Shown here: one piece after another, positions 44,741 to 55,849 of the stretch
Layout of the letters: every line of letters starts with the position of its first letter
How positions within the stretch are numbered: the first letter of the stretch is position 1
NCBI GenBank assembly: GCA_027919835.1
Contig: JANVFP010000004.1
Location: 1,116,001 to 1,180,000, forward strand
Reading direction: 5' to 3'
DNA: 64,000 bases
Source of the DNA: Lentinula raphanica
Taxonomy: Eukaryota > Basidiomycota > Agaricomycetes > Agaricales > Omphalotaceae
Notes under the pieces: generated by a model
Databases searched by the model: none
The model's input: only the letters and a program-made list of their open reading frames with translations
Told to the model about the DNA's origin: nothing
Position numbers and translations under genes: made by a program

Positions 44741-45748
44741 TCAAGATCTTTGGGCTTGTTTGAGTGAAGCTAGTTGTAGTTCTGCCCTTACTGTAGGATT
44801 GTCTCTGATATATATTTTCCAAGCTGTAGAAGACCAACGTCCCAAGGCCATTATCACAGATTCTGAAAGACCAAGTCTGGCATAGAAGGTTGCACCACCA
44901 GCTCTGAGTGAATGTCCACCAAACTCCCTACCAACATAAGCAAAGAACCTAGATTCAAACCAGGATCTAGAGGGGAGTGTTCCATCTTCACAGAGGAACA
45001 ATGCAGGCCTGGCTCCATGTAGTTTGTCTCTGATAGAACAGTATTCCTTGAGTAGAGACACAGGACTAGCCACCGCTTGATGACTTTGGAGAATATCTGT
45101 TCCATGGTAAAAAGGATCACTCTTGTGATAAGGCAAGTGGTAACCAGCTCTGCCATTCTCAAACTTGAGAGAGGCCCGCTTGATTACCTTACGCCAGTCA
45201 CGCAGATCATGCTGATTAGGAACAGTGAGTTCACCAATGCGGTGACAGCCATAGAAGCCACAGCTCATGAGAGTTGCAAACAGAAGATCATCATAGGAGA
45301 GATGACGAGAGTCATAGAAGAGTTGGATATGAGAAATTTGAAGAGGAGGCTTCCTCTTGACTGGATCAGCTCTAACTTTCTTGGATCCTCTGATTGTAGA
45401 TTGAACCAGAGGATGAGCACGAGATTCATCAAAGTGGGGATAGAGTTGTTTGAGAAAGTGTCGAGCACCAGAGAGATATTTGGGTCCAGAGGCAATGTGT
45501 CTGGATGTGTAGGCAATGTATCTGGAGAGTGTAGATGGAGTAGGATCCAGATCAAGTTTGTGTGAGGTGCAGAAGTGGATGTAATCCCTAGCACCTGTAG
45601 TATAGTTCTGTTTAGTAGACTTTTCAATGGCATGGGCTTGAAGGAATAACACCAAGTCATCTAACTTGTTCAAGTCCATAGGAGGGTGAGCAGAGCGCCC
45701 TTGTCTCTTCCTCTGCTCACCCATGGCCTCTAAAAGGACTCTCTCCAT
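44741..45748 (-). CDS. YR ORF3: tyrosine recombinase, copy III, intact (335 aa)
   Basis: Integrase/recombinase of the YR retrotransposon, joining circular cDNA to a target by strand exchange. An N-terminal core-binding-like region (STKQNYTTGARDYIHFC, LDPTPSTLSRYIAYT) precedes the catalytic domain. Catalytic set: R170 in GCHRIGEL, H279-x-x-R282 in GGHSLRAGG, W305 in ALGRW (the H/W position) and Tyr313 in WKIYIRDN. All expected residues are present and the frame is uninterrupted from ATG 45748, so it may be active. It overlaps ORF2 of the same copy by 19 nt. The neighbouring ORF2 is damaged, so any activity would act in trans. Confidence 0.92.
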   Translation of the reverse strand: MERVLLEAMGEQRKRQGRSAHPPMDLNKLDDLVLFLQAHAIEKSTKQNYTTGARDYIHFCTSHKLDLDPTPSTLSRYIAYTSRHIASGPKYLSGARHFLKQLYPHFDESRAHPLVQSTIRGSKKVRADPVKRKPPLQISHIQLFYDSRHLSYDDLLFATLMSCGFYGCHRIGELTVPNQHDLRDWRKVIKRASLKFENGRAGYHLPYHKSDPFYHGTDILQSHQAVASPVSLLKEYCSIRDKLHGARPALFLCEDGTLPSRSWFESRFFAYVGREFGGHSLRAGGATFYARLGLSESVIMALGRWSSTAWKIYIRDNPTVRAELQLASLKQAQRS

Positions 45749-47293
45749 TGCACCGGCAGTAGCTCTCTTGGAGGCTCAAAAGTGCGGACGCGGTAGGAGG
45801 GGAACTGGAGCTTGAAGTCATCCAGTAGAAGTCTAGATAGAAGGTCTGCCTTGATGTTGTCCTTGCCAGGAATATGACGAACTCTGATGTCAATACCAGT
45901 CTTGAGAACTATACCAGCAATAGCAAGGAGGATGGAGTTGTGTGATGATTCTTTGACTGCCAGAGAGCTGAGCATTTGAACAGAGTCTAGACTGTCCGAA
46001 AAGAAGAGAGCTCTCTTAGGTGGACTAGGTTTGGAAGCAATATGATGAAGACCAGATAGAATAGCTAGTAGCTCTCTGAAGAAGATATCAACAATTGGGC
46101 TGCCAGGGGTTGGATGCACTTGATAGCAAAACCCATTGCTAGCATAGACAAAGGAGAGACCTATGTTGCTTGCATCAGTCCAGCACACAAAGTCTGCTTC
46201 ACTGTCACTCCATGCTTGGGCATCTACAAATCGTATCCCAATGGCAGACTTGAGCATGTCAGAGAACCAAGTCAGGTCTCTATGCACTTCACCATTGATA
46301 GGGATGTGACGAAATTGAAGTGTCTTGCCACTCATTTTGCGATACATTTCTGTGAGAGCAGGCCTAGCCCAGGGAAGAACATTGAGTGACCAGTTTAGAG
46401 AACCTGTCAGATGCTGCCAGTCTCTGAGTGCAGCTTTACGGTTTGGAGATGAGAGGAATGTGTGGATGGCTTCAACAAGTCCATCAATGGACTCTTGAGT
46501 CAAAGAAATAGAACCCTTCATAATGTCTGTCAAGAAGCCAATGATTAACAGCCAGACTCCCCAGTCTTGTTTTCTGTCTTCATAGGGGCAGTCAATCATG
46601 TCCCAAAAGACTAGAAGCTGTACTTGTCTCTTGGGGTACTTCTTGCCATGAAATGTGATCAGATTCCTCTTGAAGTCCCATCCAAAGAAATCATCCATGT
46701 AGACATGTAGATTGGGGATTCCTAGCTTCTCAGTCCCAAACCAACAAAGGAGTGCTGATACAGAGCACCAACAGCGAGGAGAGGTTCTAGTTCCAAACAC
46801 TAATCTCCTGACAATATGAAATCTTCCTTCAACAGATACAACTTGACAAAGTTGCCAGAGAGGATGAGCAGGGAGATTGAGGAAAGCTTTGGCTACATCA
46901 CTCTTGAATAGCACAAGCTCCTCATTAGGATGCTCTTTGATAACATCATTGAGCACCTGGCCAAAAGTGTGCATGTCATCATATTTAACTTTGGCCTCCT
47001 CTCTAGGAATACCATCATTGAGACCTGATGCAGTTTGGTCCATGACAACTCTGGCTTTCCCCTTCTGCCAGACTACAAACATAGGGGAAACTTTCATGCC
47101 AGGTAATAGTACAAAATCTTCTGGTAGTGCTTCTGACCACCTCCCAGCAGCTACCTCCTGATCTCTGTGGGTTTTGAGTGCAGCAATATCCACTTCCTCA
47201 GTGGATATGACTAGCCATAGAGTGCAAAGTAGCAAGAATTTGAGGATTGTTCAAAAGATGTTCAGGAGGTGAAGGTAGAGGAGGTGCAGTCAT
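45730..47293 (-). pseudogene. YR ORF2 RT-RNase H, copy III, N-terminal deletion
   Basis: Residues about 30 to 85 of the 575-aa protein are missing. The shared start (47293) runs to ATLHSMAS and then meets TEEVDIAALK out of frame near 47212. From there RT (LFKSDVAKAF, HVYMDDFFGWD) and RNase H (CWTDAS, FFRELLAIL, HIPGKDNIKADLLSR) are complete. A shorter protein starting inside could retain catalytic domains, but proper initiation is lost. Confidence 0.88.
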
Positions 47294-47423
47294 TGTAGAT
47301 GTAATACTGGGAGGAATGATGTTACAAGATGAACTAGAAGAAGACCATAGATAGCCACGTCTAAAACGTGGATTTGAAGTAGATTGGGAAGAGTCCAGAG
47401 TATGCTTTGTACCAGCCAGAGAT

Positions 47424-48616
47424 TTAGGCCCTTGAAGAGCGCTTTCTACTCTCTCTGCGACGCTTTTGGAGCTGGTCATAACAGGATTGATTGTCAATGG
47501 CTCTGTGCTGTTCCCCACACTCACTGCAGTAGCCATGCTTCCTGTTATTAGGACAGGGCTCTGAACACCTCTTCTCATTCCAAAGGATGCAAGGTGTGTC
47601 ACGACGCTTTGAACTGGAAGAGGAAGATGATGAACTACCACCAGAAGGCCTCTTCCTAGCAGATAACAACTCTTTGAGCAGAAGAGTGTGGAAGCTTTCT
47701 GGATTGCCCAGATCAAAGGGAGTGTTGGCAGCCTTTTGCCTAGCTTCTTTATCAACTCTGATAGCCACAGATGGATCATAAGGTGAAGATCTGAAGTACT
47801 CCATGATTTGAGATTTGTATGTCTCCAGCTCAATTTTTCTATGTGGATAAACCTTGAGCAATGGAGCAGTCCATGCATCAAAAACTCAGAGCCATTGAGA
47901 CTCAGAAGTGACAGGAACAGACTTGAGCACTTCATCCTTACGAACCAGCTTGTACTCTGACCCAAAGTCTCTACTATCATCATAAGTAGATGAGGAGAAG
48001 CTGACCAAGGCAGCATAGACTTTATCAAAGTCAACAAAGCCGTCCTTGACAATGAGGCGCAGCAAAGAGACAGGGAGAGGGTCAGAGAAAGGCTGAGCAG
48101 CCAACAGTGATACAACAGGGTCCAGATTGCTCTCAGCAGCAAATAGATTCTTGAGCTCCCAAGTCTTCTGCACATGAGCAGGAAGAGATGTAGGCCCTGA
48201 CAGATGGGCCAAGTGAGGAGCAGCCTTAAGGAGTGCAGCAGGAAGCATTGAAGCAGTAGCAGTAGGTTGTGAAGGAGAAGCAAGAAGCCTAGCCAAGGCA
48301 TCTCTCCCAGCCTGTAGAATAGGCTCTGAATCTTGAGGAGAAGCACCAGAGTCAAGCTGGGCTTGCTCATCATCCAGTGCCTGAAGCTGAGCTTGCATAC
48401 TAGCCCAAGCAGCCTCATTGACAGCAATTCTCATGAGAGACAGCATTCTGATCTGTTGAAACAGCAACCTCCTTCCCTTTGAGTTTGTCTCTCTTAAACT
48501 GATTAGACTCTCTCTGAATATCCATGATCTGAGACACATAATCTTGGGATACAACAGGATCATTGGATGATATATCTCTAATAGCCCTAAAGGCTTCCAT
48601 AGCATTGATCTCCTCA
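47424..48616 (-). pseudogene. YR ORF1 gag-like, copy III, 5' truncated
   Basis: Reads from MEAFRAIRDISSNDP to the zinc-binding C-terminus but is broken by a short deletion in the SHEDAVNEA region (near 48425) and a further shift near QWL (about 47890). The N-terminal third and the whole leader are absent. At 48616/48617 the sequence switches to the 3' tail of copy IV, starting CCTCTGCCTTTTGCAC. Confidence 0.85.
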
Positions 48617-48828
48617 CCTCTGCCTTTTGCACTCAGGTGGGACAGGAATTAAGAGTTAGCCAACACTGGGCCAAAGCCCATAACATTCAGAGTGGATCAT
48701 GGAGGGCTATAAATTGCTATGAGATGTTGTTGAGGGGTGGATGGTGGTGAAAGAAAATGTGAATGAGACGCGAGGTAAATGGTTGTATATCAGATTGGAT
48801 AGTGTTACAATGATACTATTGTACAGTG
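48617..48828 (-). repeat. 3' noncoding tail of copy IV, complete to its terminus
   Basis: Begins exactly at CCTCTGCCTTTTGCACTC, the same terminus seen at 30138 and 38544 but with different neighbouring sequence on its left. This supports it as a true element end. No gene. Confidence 0.75.
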
Positions 48829-49836
48829 TCAAGATCTTTGGGCTTGTTGGAGTGAAGCTAGTTGTAATTCTGCCCTTACTGTAGGATTGTCTCTGATATA
48901 TATTTTCCAAGCTGTAGAAGACCAACGTCCCAAGGCCATTATCACATATTCTGAAAGACCAAGTCTGGCATAGAAGGTTGCACCACCAGCTCTAAGTGAA
49001 TGTCCACCAAACTCCCTACCAACATAAGCAAAGAACCTGGATTCAAACCAGGATCTAGAGGGGAGTGTTCCATCTTCACAGAAGAACAATGCAGGCCTGG
49101 CTCCATGTAGTTTGTCTCTGATCGTACAGTATTCCTTGAGGAGAGACACAGGACTGGCCACTGCTTGATGACTTTGGAGAATATCTGTTCCATGGTAAAA
49201 AGGATCACTCTTGTGATAAGGCAAGTGGTAACCAGCCCCGCCATTCTCAAACTTGAGAGAGGCCCGCTTGATTACCTTACGCCAGTCACGCAGATCATGC
49301 TGATTAGGAACAGTGAGCTCACCAATGCGATGACAGCCATAGAAGCCACAGCTCATGAGAGTAGCAAACAGAAGATCATCATAGGAGAGATGACGAGAGT
49401 CATAGAAGAGTTGGATATGAGAAATTTGAAGAGGAGGCTTCCTCTTGACTGGATCAGCTCTAACTTTCTTGGATCCTCTGATTGTAGCTTGAACCAGAGG
49501 ATGAGCACGAGATTCATCAAAGTGAGGATACAGTTGTTTGAGAAAGTGTCGAGCACCAGAGAGATATTTGGGTCCAGAGGCAATGTGTCTGGATGTGTAG
49601 GCAATGTATCTGGAGAGTGTGGATGGAGTAGGATCCAGATCAAGTTTATGTGAGGTGCAGAAGTGGATGTAATCTCTAGCACCTGTAGTATAGTTCTGTT
49701 TGGTAGACTTTTTAATAGCATGGGCTTGAAGAAATAACACCAAGTCATCCAACTTGTTCAAGTCCATAGGAGGGTGAGCAGAGCGGCCTTGTTTCTTCCT
49801 TTGCTCACCCATCGCCTCTAGAAGGACTCTCTCCAT
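48829..49836 (-). CDS. YR ORF3: tyrosine recombinase, copy IV, intact (335 aa)
   Basis: Same 335-residue recombinase as copy III with scattered differences (for example LSEYVIM for LSESVIM, LKFENGGAG for LKFENGRAG). All catalytic residues are kept: R in GCHRIGEL, HxxR in GGHSLRAGG, W in ALGRW, Tyr in KIYIRDN. Start ATG 49836 overlaps the ORF2 end. Together with the intact ORF1 of this copy only ORF2 is defective here. Confidence 0.92.
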   Translation of the reverse strand: MERVLLEAMGEQRKKQGRSAHPPMDLNKLDDLVLFLQAHAIKKSTKQNYTTGARDYIHFCTSHKLDLDPTPSTLSRYIAYTSRHIASGPKYLSGARHFLKQLYPHFDESRAHPLVQATIRGSKKVRADPVKRKPPLQISHIQLFYDSRHLSYDDLLFATLMSCGFYGCHRIGELTVPNQHDLRDWRKVIKRASLKFENGGAGYHLPYHKSDPFYHGTDILQSHQAVASPVSLLKEYCTIRDKLHGARPALFFCEDGTLPSRSWFESRFFAYVGREFGGHSLRAGGATFYARLGLSEYVIMALGRWSSTAWKIYIRDNPTVRAELQLASLQQAQRS

Positions 49837-51064
49837 CGCGCCGGCAGTAGCTCTCTGGGAGGCTCAAAAGTGCGAACGCGGTAGGAGGGAAACTGGAGCT
49901 TGAAGTCATCCAGTAGAAGTCTAGATAGAAGGTCTGCCTTGATGTTATCCTTGCCAGGGATGTGACGAACTCTGATGTCAATACCAGTCTTGAGAACTAT
50001 ACCAGCAATAGCTAGGAGGATGGAGTTGTGTGATGATTCTTTGACTGCAAGAGAGCTGAGAACTTGTACAGAATCCAGACTGTCTGAAAAGAATAGAGCT
50101 CTCTTGGGTGGACTAGGTTTTGAAGCAATATGATGGAGACCAGATAGAAAAGCCATTAGCTCCCTAAAGAAGATGTCTACAATTGGGCTGCCAGGAGTAG
50201 GATGCACTTGATAGCAAAACCCATTACTGGCATAGACAAAGGAGAGGCCTATCTTGCTAGCATCAGTCCAGCACACAAAATCTGCTTCACTGTCACTCCA
50301 TGCTTGGGCATCTACAAATCGTATCCCAATGGCAGACTTGAGCATAACCAGCATAGAAGTGCAGACACAGAGCACCAACAGCGAGGAGATGTTCTGGTTC
50401 CAAAGACCAATCTCCTGACAATATGAAATCTTCCTTCAACAGATACAACTTGACACAGTTGCCAAAGAGGATGAGCAGGGAGATTGAGGAAAGCTTTGGC
50501 TACATCACTCTTGAATAGTACAAGCTCCTCATTAGGGTGCTCCATAATAACATCATTGAGCACCTGGCCAAAAGTGTGCATGTTATCATATTTCACTTTG
50601 GCTTCATCCCTAGGAATTCCATCATTAAGACCTGATGCAGTTTGATCCATGACAACTCTGGCTTTCCCCTTCTGCCAGACTACAAACATAGGGGAAACTT
50701 TCATGCCAGGTAAGAGTACAAAGTCTTCTGGTAGTGCTTCTGACCACCTCCCAGCAGCTACCTCCTGATCTCTGTGAGCTTTGAGTGCAGCAATGTCCAC
50801 TTCCTCAGTGACATAATTCTCTACTTTCTGCATGCATTCCTCTTCCCACTCTGCTTCATAGAAAGGCCAGAATCCTTCTCTCAGAGAGCGGATTACAGAA
50901 GCAACAAAGGGCTGATTAGGATGAGTGGATAAGAGGAGTTCCAAGCGATCCACATTGAAGGGAGTGTCCACTTTGATATAACTAGACATAGATTGCAAGG
51001 TAGCAAGAATTTGAGGATTGTTCAAGAGATGTTCAGGAGGTGAAGGCAGAGGAGGTGCAGTCAT
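49818..51064 (-). pseudogene. YR ORF2 RT-RNase H, copy IV, internal deletion of the YMDD region
   Basis: N-terminal part intact from ATG 51064 to CSVSALLCW, then about 160 codons (residues about 240-400, including YMDD and the connection) are deleted. The sequence resumes at LKSAIGIRFVDAQ out of frame (junction about 50345). The RNase H half is otherwise readable to RWRESF. Reverse transcriptase is certainly inactive. Confidence 0.92.
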
Positions 51065-51194
51065 AGTAGATGTGATACTGGGAGGAATGATGTTACAAGA
51101 TCAACTAGAAGAAGACCATAGATAGCCACGTCTAAAACGTGGATTTGAACCAGATTGGGCAGAGTCTAGAGTATGCTTTGTACCAGCCAGAGAT

Positions 51195-52952
51195 TTAGGC
51201 CCTTGAAGCGCGCTTTCTACTCTCTCTGCGACGCTTCTGGAGCTGGTCATAGCAGGATGAATTGTCAATGGCTCTGTGCTGTTCCCCACACTCACTGCAG
51301 TAGCCATGCTTCCTGTTATTAGGACAGGGCTCTGAACACCTCTTCTCATTCCAGAGAATACAAGGTGTGTCACGACGTTTTGAACTGGGAGAGGAAGAAG
51401 ATTGGGCACCACCAGAAGGCCTCTTTCCAGCAGATAACAACTCTTTGAGCAGAAGAGTGTGGAAGCTCTCTGGATTGCCCAGATCAAATGGAGTGTTGGC
51501 AGCCTTCTGCCTAGCTTCTTTATCAACCCTGATAGCAACAGATGGATCGTAAGGGGAAGATCTAAAGTACTCCATGATTTGAGATTTATATGTCTCCAGC
51601 TCATTTTTACGATGTGGATAAACCTTGAGCAATGGAGCAGTCCATGCATCAAAAACTCGGAGCCATTGAGACTCAGAAGTGACAGGAACAGACTTGAGTA
51701 CTTGATCCTTACGAACCAGCTTGTACTCTGACCCAAAGTCTCTGCTATCATCATAGGTAGATGAAGAGAAGCTGACCAGTGCAGCATAGACCTTATCAAA
51801 GTCAACAAAACGGTCCTTGACAATGAGGCGAAGCAGAAAGACAGGGAGAGGGTCAGAGAAAGGCTGAGCAGCCAACAGTGATACAACAGGGTCCAGATTG
51901 CTCTCAGCAGCAAAGAGATTCTTGAGCTCCCAAGTTCTCTGCACATGAGCAGGAAGAGATGTAGGCCCTGACAAATAGGCCAAGTGAGGAGCAGCTTCAA
52001 GAAGTGCAGCAGGAAGCATTGAAGCAGTAGCAGTAGGTTGTGAAGGAGAGGCAAGAAGCCTAGCCAAGGCATCTCTCCCAGCCTGTAGAATGGGCTCTGA
52101 ATCTTGAACAGAAGTGCCAGAGTCAAGCTGAGCTTGCTCAGCATCCAGGTCCTGAATCTGGGATTGCATGCTAGCCCAAGCAGCCTCATTGACAGCAACC
52201 TCATGAGAGACAGCATTCTGATCTGCTGAAACAGCAGTCTTCTTCCCTTTGAGTTTGTCTCTCTTAAACTGATTGGTCTCTCTCTGAATATCCATGATCT
52301 GAGATACATAGTCTTGGGATACAACAGGATCATTGGATGATATATCTCTAATAGCCCTAAAGGCTTCCATAGCATTGATCTCCTCATTTCTGAACTGTTC
52401 AACAACTTCCTGCAGAGTCCTGGCTTGTTCACTGACTGCCTGAAACTCCAGAGTTTGCTCAGGGTCATCAGAGAGCCTGGCAGCAAGGGAGGGAGAAGGT
52501 GACAAGTGGGGAGCAGCAGAGGAAGATGGAACATCAGAGAGATGAGGAGACACAGACCTGAAGTGGACATGAGCTCTACCCTGTTTATAGGAGCTAGAAG
52601 CGCCCATGGAGTGCTCAGGAAGCGAGCTAGAGGTGTTCTGAGACTGAGAAGGCATGTTAGAGGACTTTTGAGAGAAAGGGAGCAACTTTGATCTGGTCTG
52701 ATCTGGCCTGATCTGATCAGATAAGGGGTTGAGGCGAGTTTGTGCAGGATTGAGGGGCCTAGAGGCCTCAGAAGCACTCTGATCTGCTCTGATCTTGGTG
52801 GATGAGGATTTGGGGAGAGTCTGAGCAAGATCAAGGTGTCTGAAGGGCTTAGATGAGGCCTGATCAGCATGGATCTGGCTAGATTTGGACATGGAGGGTG
52901 TAGCAGCATGGATAGCAAGAGGATCTGGTGATTCAGAGCAATGGGGAGCCAT
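51195..52952 (-). CDS. YR ORF1: gag-like protein with zinc-binding C-terminus, copy IV, intact (585 aa)
   Basis: First ORF of the YR element, presumed particle or nucleic-acid binding protein. ATG 52952 (MAPHCSESPDPL). Residues 1-190 are Ser/Pro/Gln-rich and basic, probably disordered. A predicted helical region follows (RLSDDPEQTLEFQAVSEQAR ... DYVSQIMDIQRETNQFKRDK), then a conserved globular part (LAHVQRTWELKNLF-like, SLLRLIVKDRFVDFDKVY, QWLRVFDAWTAPLLKVYP, YKSQIMEYFRSSPYDPSVA). The C-terminus has a Cys/His-rich knuckle (PCILWNEKRCSEPC, KHGYCSECGEQH, SSC) and an RRRESRKR tail. The only uninterrupted ORF1 in the window. Assignment as gag is by position and the knuckle, not by a clear family match. 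Confidence 0.85.
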   Translation of the reverse strand: MAPHCSESPDPLAIHAATPSMSKSSQIHADQASSKPFRHLDLAQTLPKSSSTKIRADQSASEASRPLNPAQTRLNPLSDQIRPDQTRSKLLPFSQKSSNMPSQSQNTSSSLPEHSMGASSSYKQGRAHVHFRSVSPHLSDVPSSSAAPHLSPSPSLAARLSDDPEQTLEFQAVSEQARTLQEVVEQFRNEEINAMEAFRAIRDISSNDPVVSQDYVSQIMDIQRETNQFKRDKLKGKKTAVSADQNAVSHEVAVNEAAWASMQSQIQDLDAEQAQLDSGTSVQDSEPILQAGRDALARLLASPSQPTATASMLPAALLEAAPHLAYLSGPTSLPAHVQRTWELKNLFAAESNLDPVVSLLAAQPFSDPLPVFLLRLIVKDRFVDFDKVYAALVSFSSSTYDDSRDFGSEYKLVRKDQVLKSVPVTSESQWLRVFDAWTAPLLKVYPHRKNELETYKSQIMEYFRSSPYDPSVAIRVDKEARQKAANTPFDLGNPESFHTLLLKELLSAGKRPSGGAQSSSSPSSKRRDTPCILWNEKRCSEPCPNNRKHGYCSECGEQHRAIDNSSCYDQLQKRRRESRKRASRA

Positions 52953-54131
52953 ACAAAGTGTTGAGATGAAGATGGTGTTCAGGGAGAGCAGGAGGATGAA
53001 GGAAAAACAGGCAGCTCAAGGTTAGATCTATGTAGATAAGGGTTAGTACATTGTAGAGGCTTATCAGACATGATCAGAGCGCACTGAGACACCAAAAACC
53101 CAAGATCTAACAAAGGAATCAACTCCTAGAGTGTCTGATCACCTTAGATCTGTCTGGATGTGCTTTGATGTCTGTTCAGTGTCTTGATGGTGAAAAATGC
53201 GAAATTTCATACCAGATTCCTGTATCTGAGACACCTCTAGAAGGCCTGTAGTCTGTACAGATGGAGGAATGTGCTGGACAGTGAAATCAGGGCTCAAATA
53301 GAGCAAGGGGACATGCAGGCAGCCTCACCCAAGTCAGAGATGGTGGGGGAAGGAAAGGAAGAATGGGAGATCAAAAACTGATGATGAAACTCGCTTTTAC
53401 AGGCCTCTGCTCAGACCTCTGGCACCTGTAACAGCCACCATCAGGACCAGATCAACCCCATTATGATATGCCTGATGCATGTGAAGATGGGACCATGTGC
53501 AGCTATCAGCTGATGATCCAAGCACCCCATAAGCGCTGGGAATGTCCGAAATATTGCCAGAGACCCATGTGATGTGTCTAGGCATGGTCCAGAGTGATCT
53601 AGAGGCTCTGGGAGTGAAATAACACTCAAGTCCGCTTTTTGTGTTTTGACTGTGCAACTTGAAATGACGATTGCGGAAGAACCAGTGAACCAAATGCCTT
53701 CACATTTATTCTCATCCCGAATCCCGAAGAGGACATGGAGCCGCACATTTTCACTTAAGACACCTAAGGGATCCATCCAGAACTGCGTGGTGTAGAGCGC
53801 AATGTAAATCAAAAGCTCTATCAGGAGATTCTGAGCACTTTGGTGAAAAAGTGTGCATAACTCCACACAGACTGGGTATCATTACTAGGTCATAGTGGAC
53901 AACTTGTAGGGGCAATAGAGCTCTGTATGCGTACACAGTATAGTGGCAAGAGCTCTTGAGGGTGGCCAGCAATTAAGTGTATTCATGTACACATTAGGTA
54001 TGATGAAGGTGAAGACCTTCATGTACATACCTGTTGTGATGAATAGTGCACTATAATTGCTGGGAGATGATCTGTTGTTTGCAGAGGCCTGCAGAAAGGC
54101 TCCCTACCCTTGGAATCCGCCTTCATGTCGA
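52953..54131 (-). repeat. Complete leader of copy IV
   Basis: 5' noncoding segment from the ORF1 start to the terminus CCGCCTTCATGTCGA. Similar to 37375-38543. At 54131/54132 it meets copy V, which runs in the opposite direction. No convincing gene; the 98- and 141-codon frames on the minus strand vary freely between copies. Confidence 0.75.
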
Positions 54132-55849
54132 GAACAGCACAGAGCCATTGACAATCAATCCTGCTATGACCAGCTCCAGAAGCGTCGCAGAGAGAGTAGA
54201 AAGCACTCTTCAAGGGCCTAAATCTCTGGCTGGTACAAAGCATGCTTTGGACTCTACCCAATCCGCTTCAAACCCACGTTTTAGACGTGGTTATCTTTGG
54301 TCTTCTTCTAGTTCCTCTTGTAATATCATTCCTCCCAGTATCACATCTACTATGACTGCACCTCCTCTACCTTTACCTCCTGAACATCTCTTGAACAATC
54401 CTTAAATTCTTGCTACTTAGCACTCTATGTCTAGTTATATCAAAGTTGAAACTCCTTTCAATGTGGATCGCTTGGAACTCCTCTTATCCACTCATCCCAA
54501 TCAACCCTTTGTTGCTTCTGTAATCCGCTCTCTGAGAGAAGGATTCTGGCCTTTCTATGAAGCAGAGTGGGAAGAGGAATGCATGCAGAAAGTAGAGAAT
54601 TATGTCACTGAAGAAGTGAACATTGCTGCACTCAAAGCTCACACTCGGAGATCAGGAGGTTGCTGCTGGGAGATGGTCAGAAGCACTACCAGAAGACTTT
54701 GTACTCTTACCTGGCATGAAGGTGTCCCCTATATTTGTAGTCTGGCAGAAGGGGAAAGCCAGAATTGTCATGGACCAAACTGCATCAGGTCTCAATGACG
54801 GTATACCTAGGGATGAGGCCAAAGTCAAATATGATGACATGCACACTTTTTGCCAGGTGCTCAATGATGTTATCAAAGAGCACCCTAATGAGGAGCTTGT
54901 GCTATTCAAGAGTGATATAGCTAAAGCTTTCCTCAATCTCCCTGCTCATCCTCTTTGACAACTGTGCCAAGTTGTATCTGTTGAAGGCAGATTTCATATT
55001 GTCAGGAAACTGGTCTTTGAAACTAGAACCTCTCCTCGCTGTTGGTGCTCTGTATCTGCACTTCTCTGTTGGTTTGGGACTGAGAAGCTAGGAATCCCTA
55101 ATCTACATGTCTACATGGATGACTTCTTTGGCTGGGACTTCAAGAGAAATTTGATCACCTTTCATGGCAAGAAGTATCCCAACAGACAAGTACAGCTTCT
55201 AGTCTTTTGGGACATGATTGACTGCCCCTATGAAGACAGAAAACAAGACTGGGGAGTCTGGCTGTTAATCATTGGCTTCTTGACAGATATCATGAAAGGC
55301 TCCATCTCTTTGACTCAGGAATCCATAGATGGACTTGTGGAAGCCATCCACACTTTCCTCTCATCTCCCAATCGCAAAACTGCACTCAGAGACTGGCAGC
55401 ACCTCACAGATTCTTTGAACTGGTCACTCAATGTTCTTCCATGGGCCAGGCTTGCTCTCACAGAAATGTATCGCAAAATGAGTGGCAAAACACTTCAATT
55501 TTGTCACATCCCTATCAATGGTGAAGTGCATAGAGACCTGACTTGGTTCTCTGACATGCTCAAGTCTGCCATTGGGATACGATTTGTAGATGCCCAAGCA
55601 TGGAGTGACAGTGAAGCAGACTTTGTGTGCTGGACTGATGCTAGCAATATAGGACTGTCCTTTGTTTATGCCAGCAATGGGTTTTGCTATCAAGTGCATC
55701 CAGCTCCTGGCAGCCCAATAGTGGACATCTTCTTCAGGGAGCTGCTGGCTATTCTATCAGGACTCCATCACATTGCATCCAAACCTAGTCCACCCAAAAG
55801 AACACTGTTCTTCTCAGATAGCCTGGACTCAGTTCAAGTACTCAGCTCG
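54132..55849 (+). pseudogene. YR copy V fragment: ORF1 tail and ORF2, truncated by gypsy element G2
   Basis: Plus-strand relic, head to head with copy IV. It begins within the ORF1 zinc region (EQHRAIDNQSC ... SSRA, stop near 54222). ORF2 begins at ATG 54352 and carries stops in NNP-ILAT-HSM, a frameshift near 54640 (ALKAHTRR) and a TGG to TGA change at about 54956. From 55115 the frame is open through YMDD, CWTDASN and FFRELLAIL to SLDSVQVLSS. It ends abruptly at 55849 where the G2 LTR begins. Non-functional. Confidence 0.9.

Larger units (their letters stand above)
30328..54131 (-). mobile_element. Head-to-tail array of four YR (DIRS/Ngaro-order) retrotransposon copies
   Basis: Four minus-strand copies share the order leader - ORF1 - ORF2 - ORF3 - 3' noncoding. 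ORF3 stops lie at 31665 (I), 38758 (II), 44741 (III) and 48829 (IV). The I-II period is 7.1 kb including a 1.1-kb Helitron, so about 6.0 kb net; II-III is 5.98 kb; III is shortened to 4.09 kb by deletions. RT and RNase H plus a tyrosine recombinase, with no DDE integrase, no LTR and no methyltransferase domain, match the Ngaro-like branch rather than DIRS1 proper. Units meet at CCGCCTTCATGTCGA-CCTCTGCCTTTTGCAC (for example 38528-38557), the probable joined termini. A tandem array is expected if circular intermediates integrate by site-specific recombination into a resident copy; unequal crossing-over is the alternative. Confidence 0.88.
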
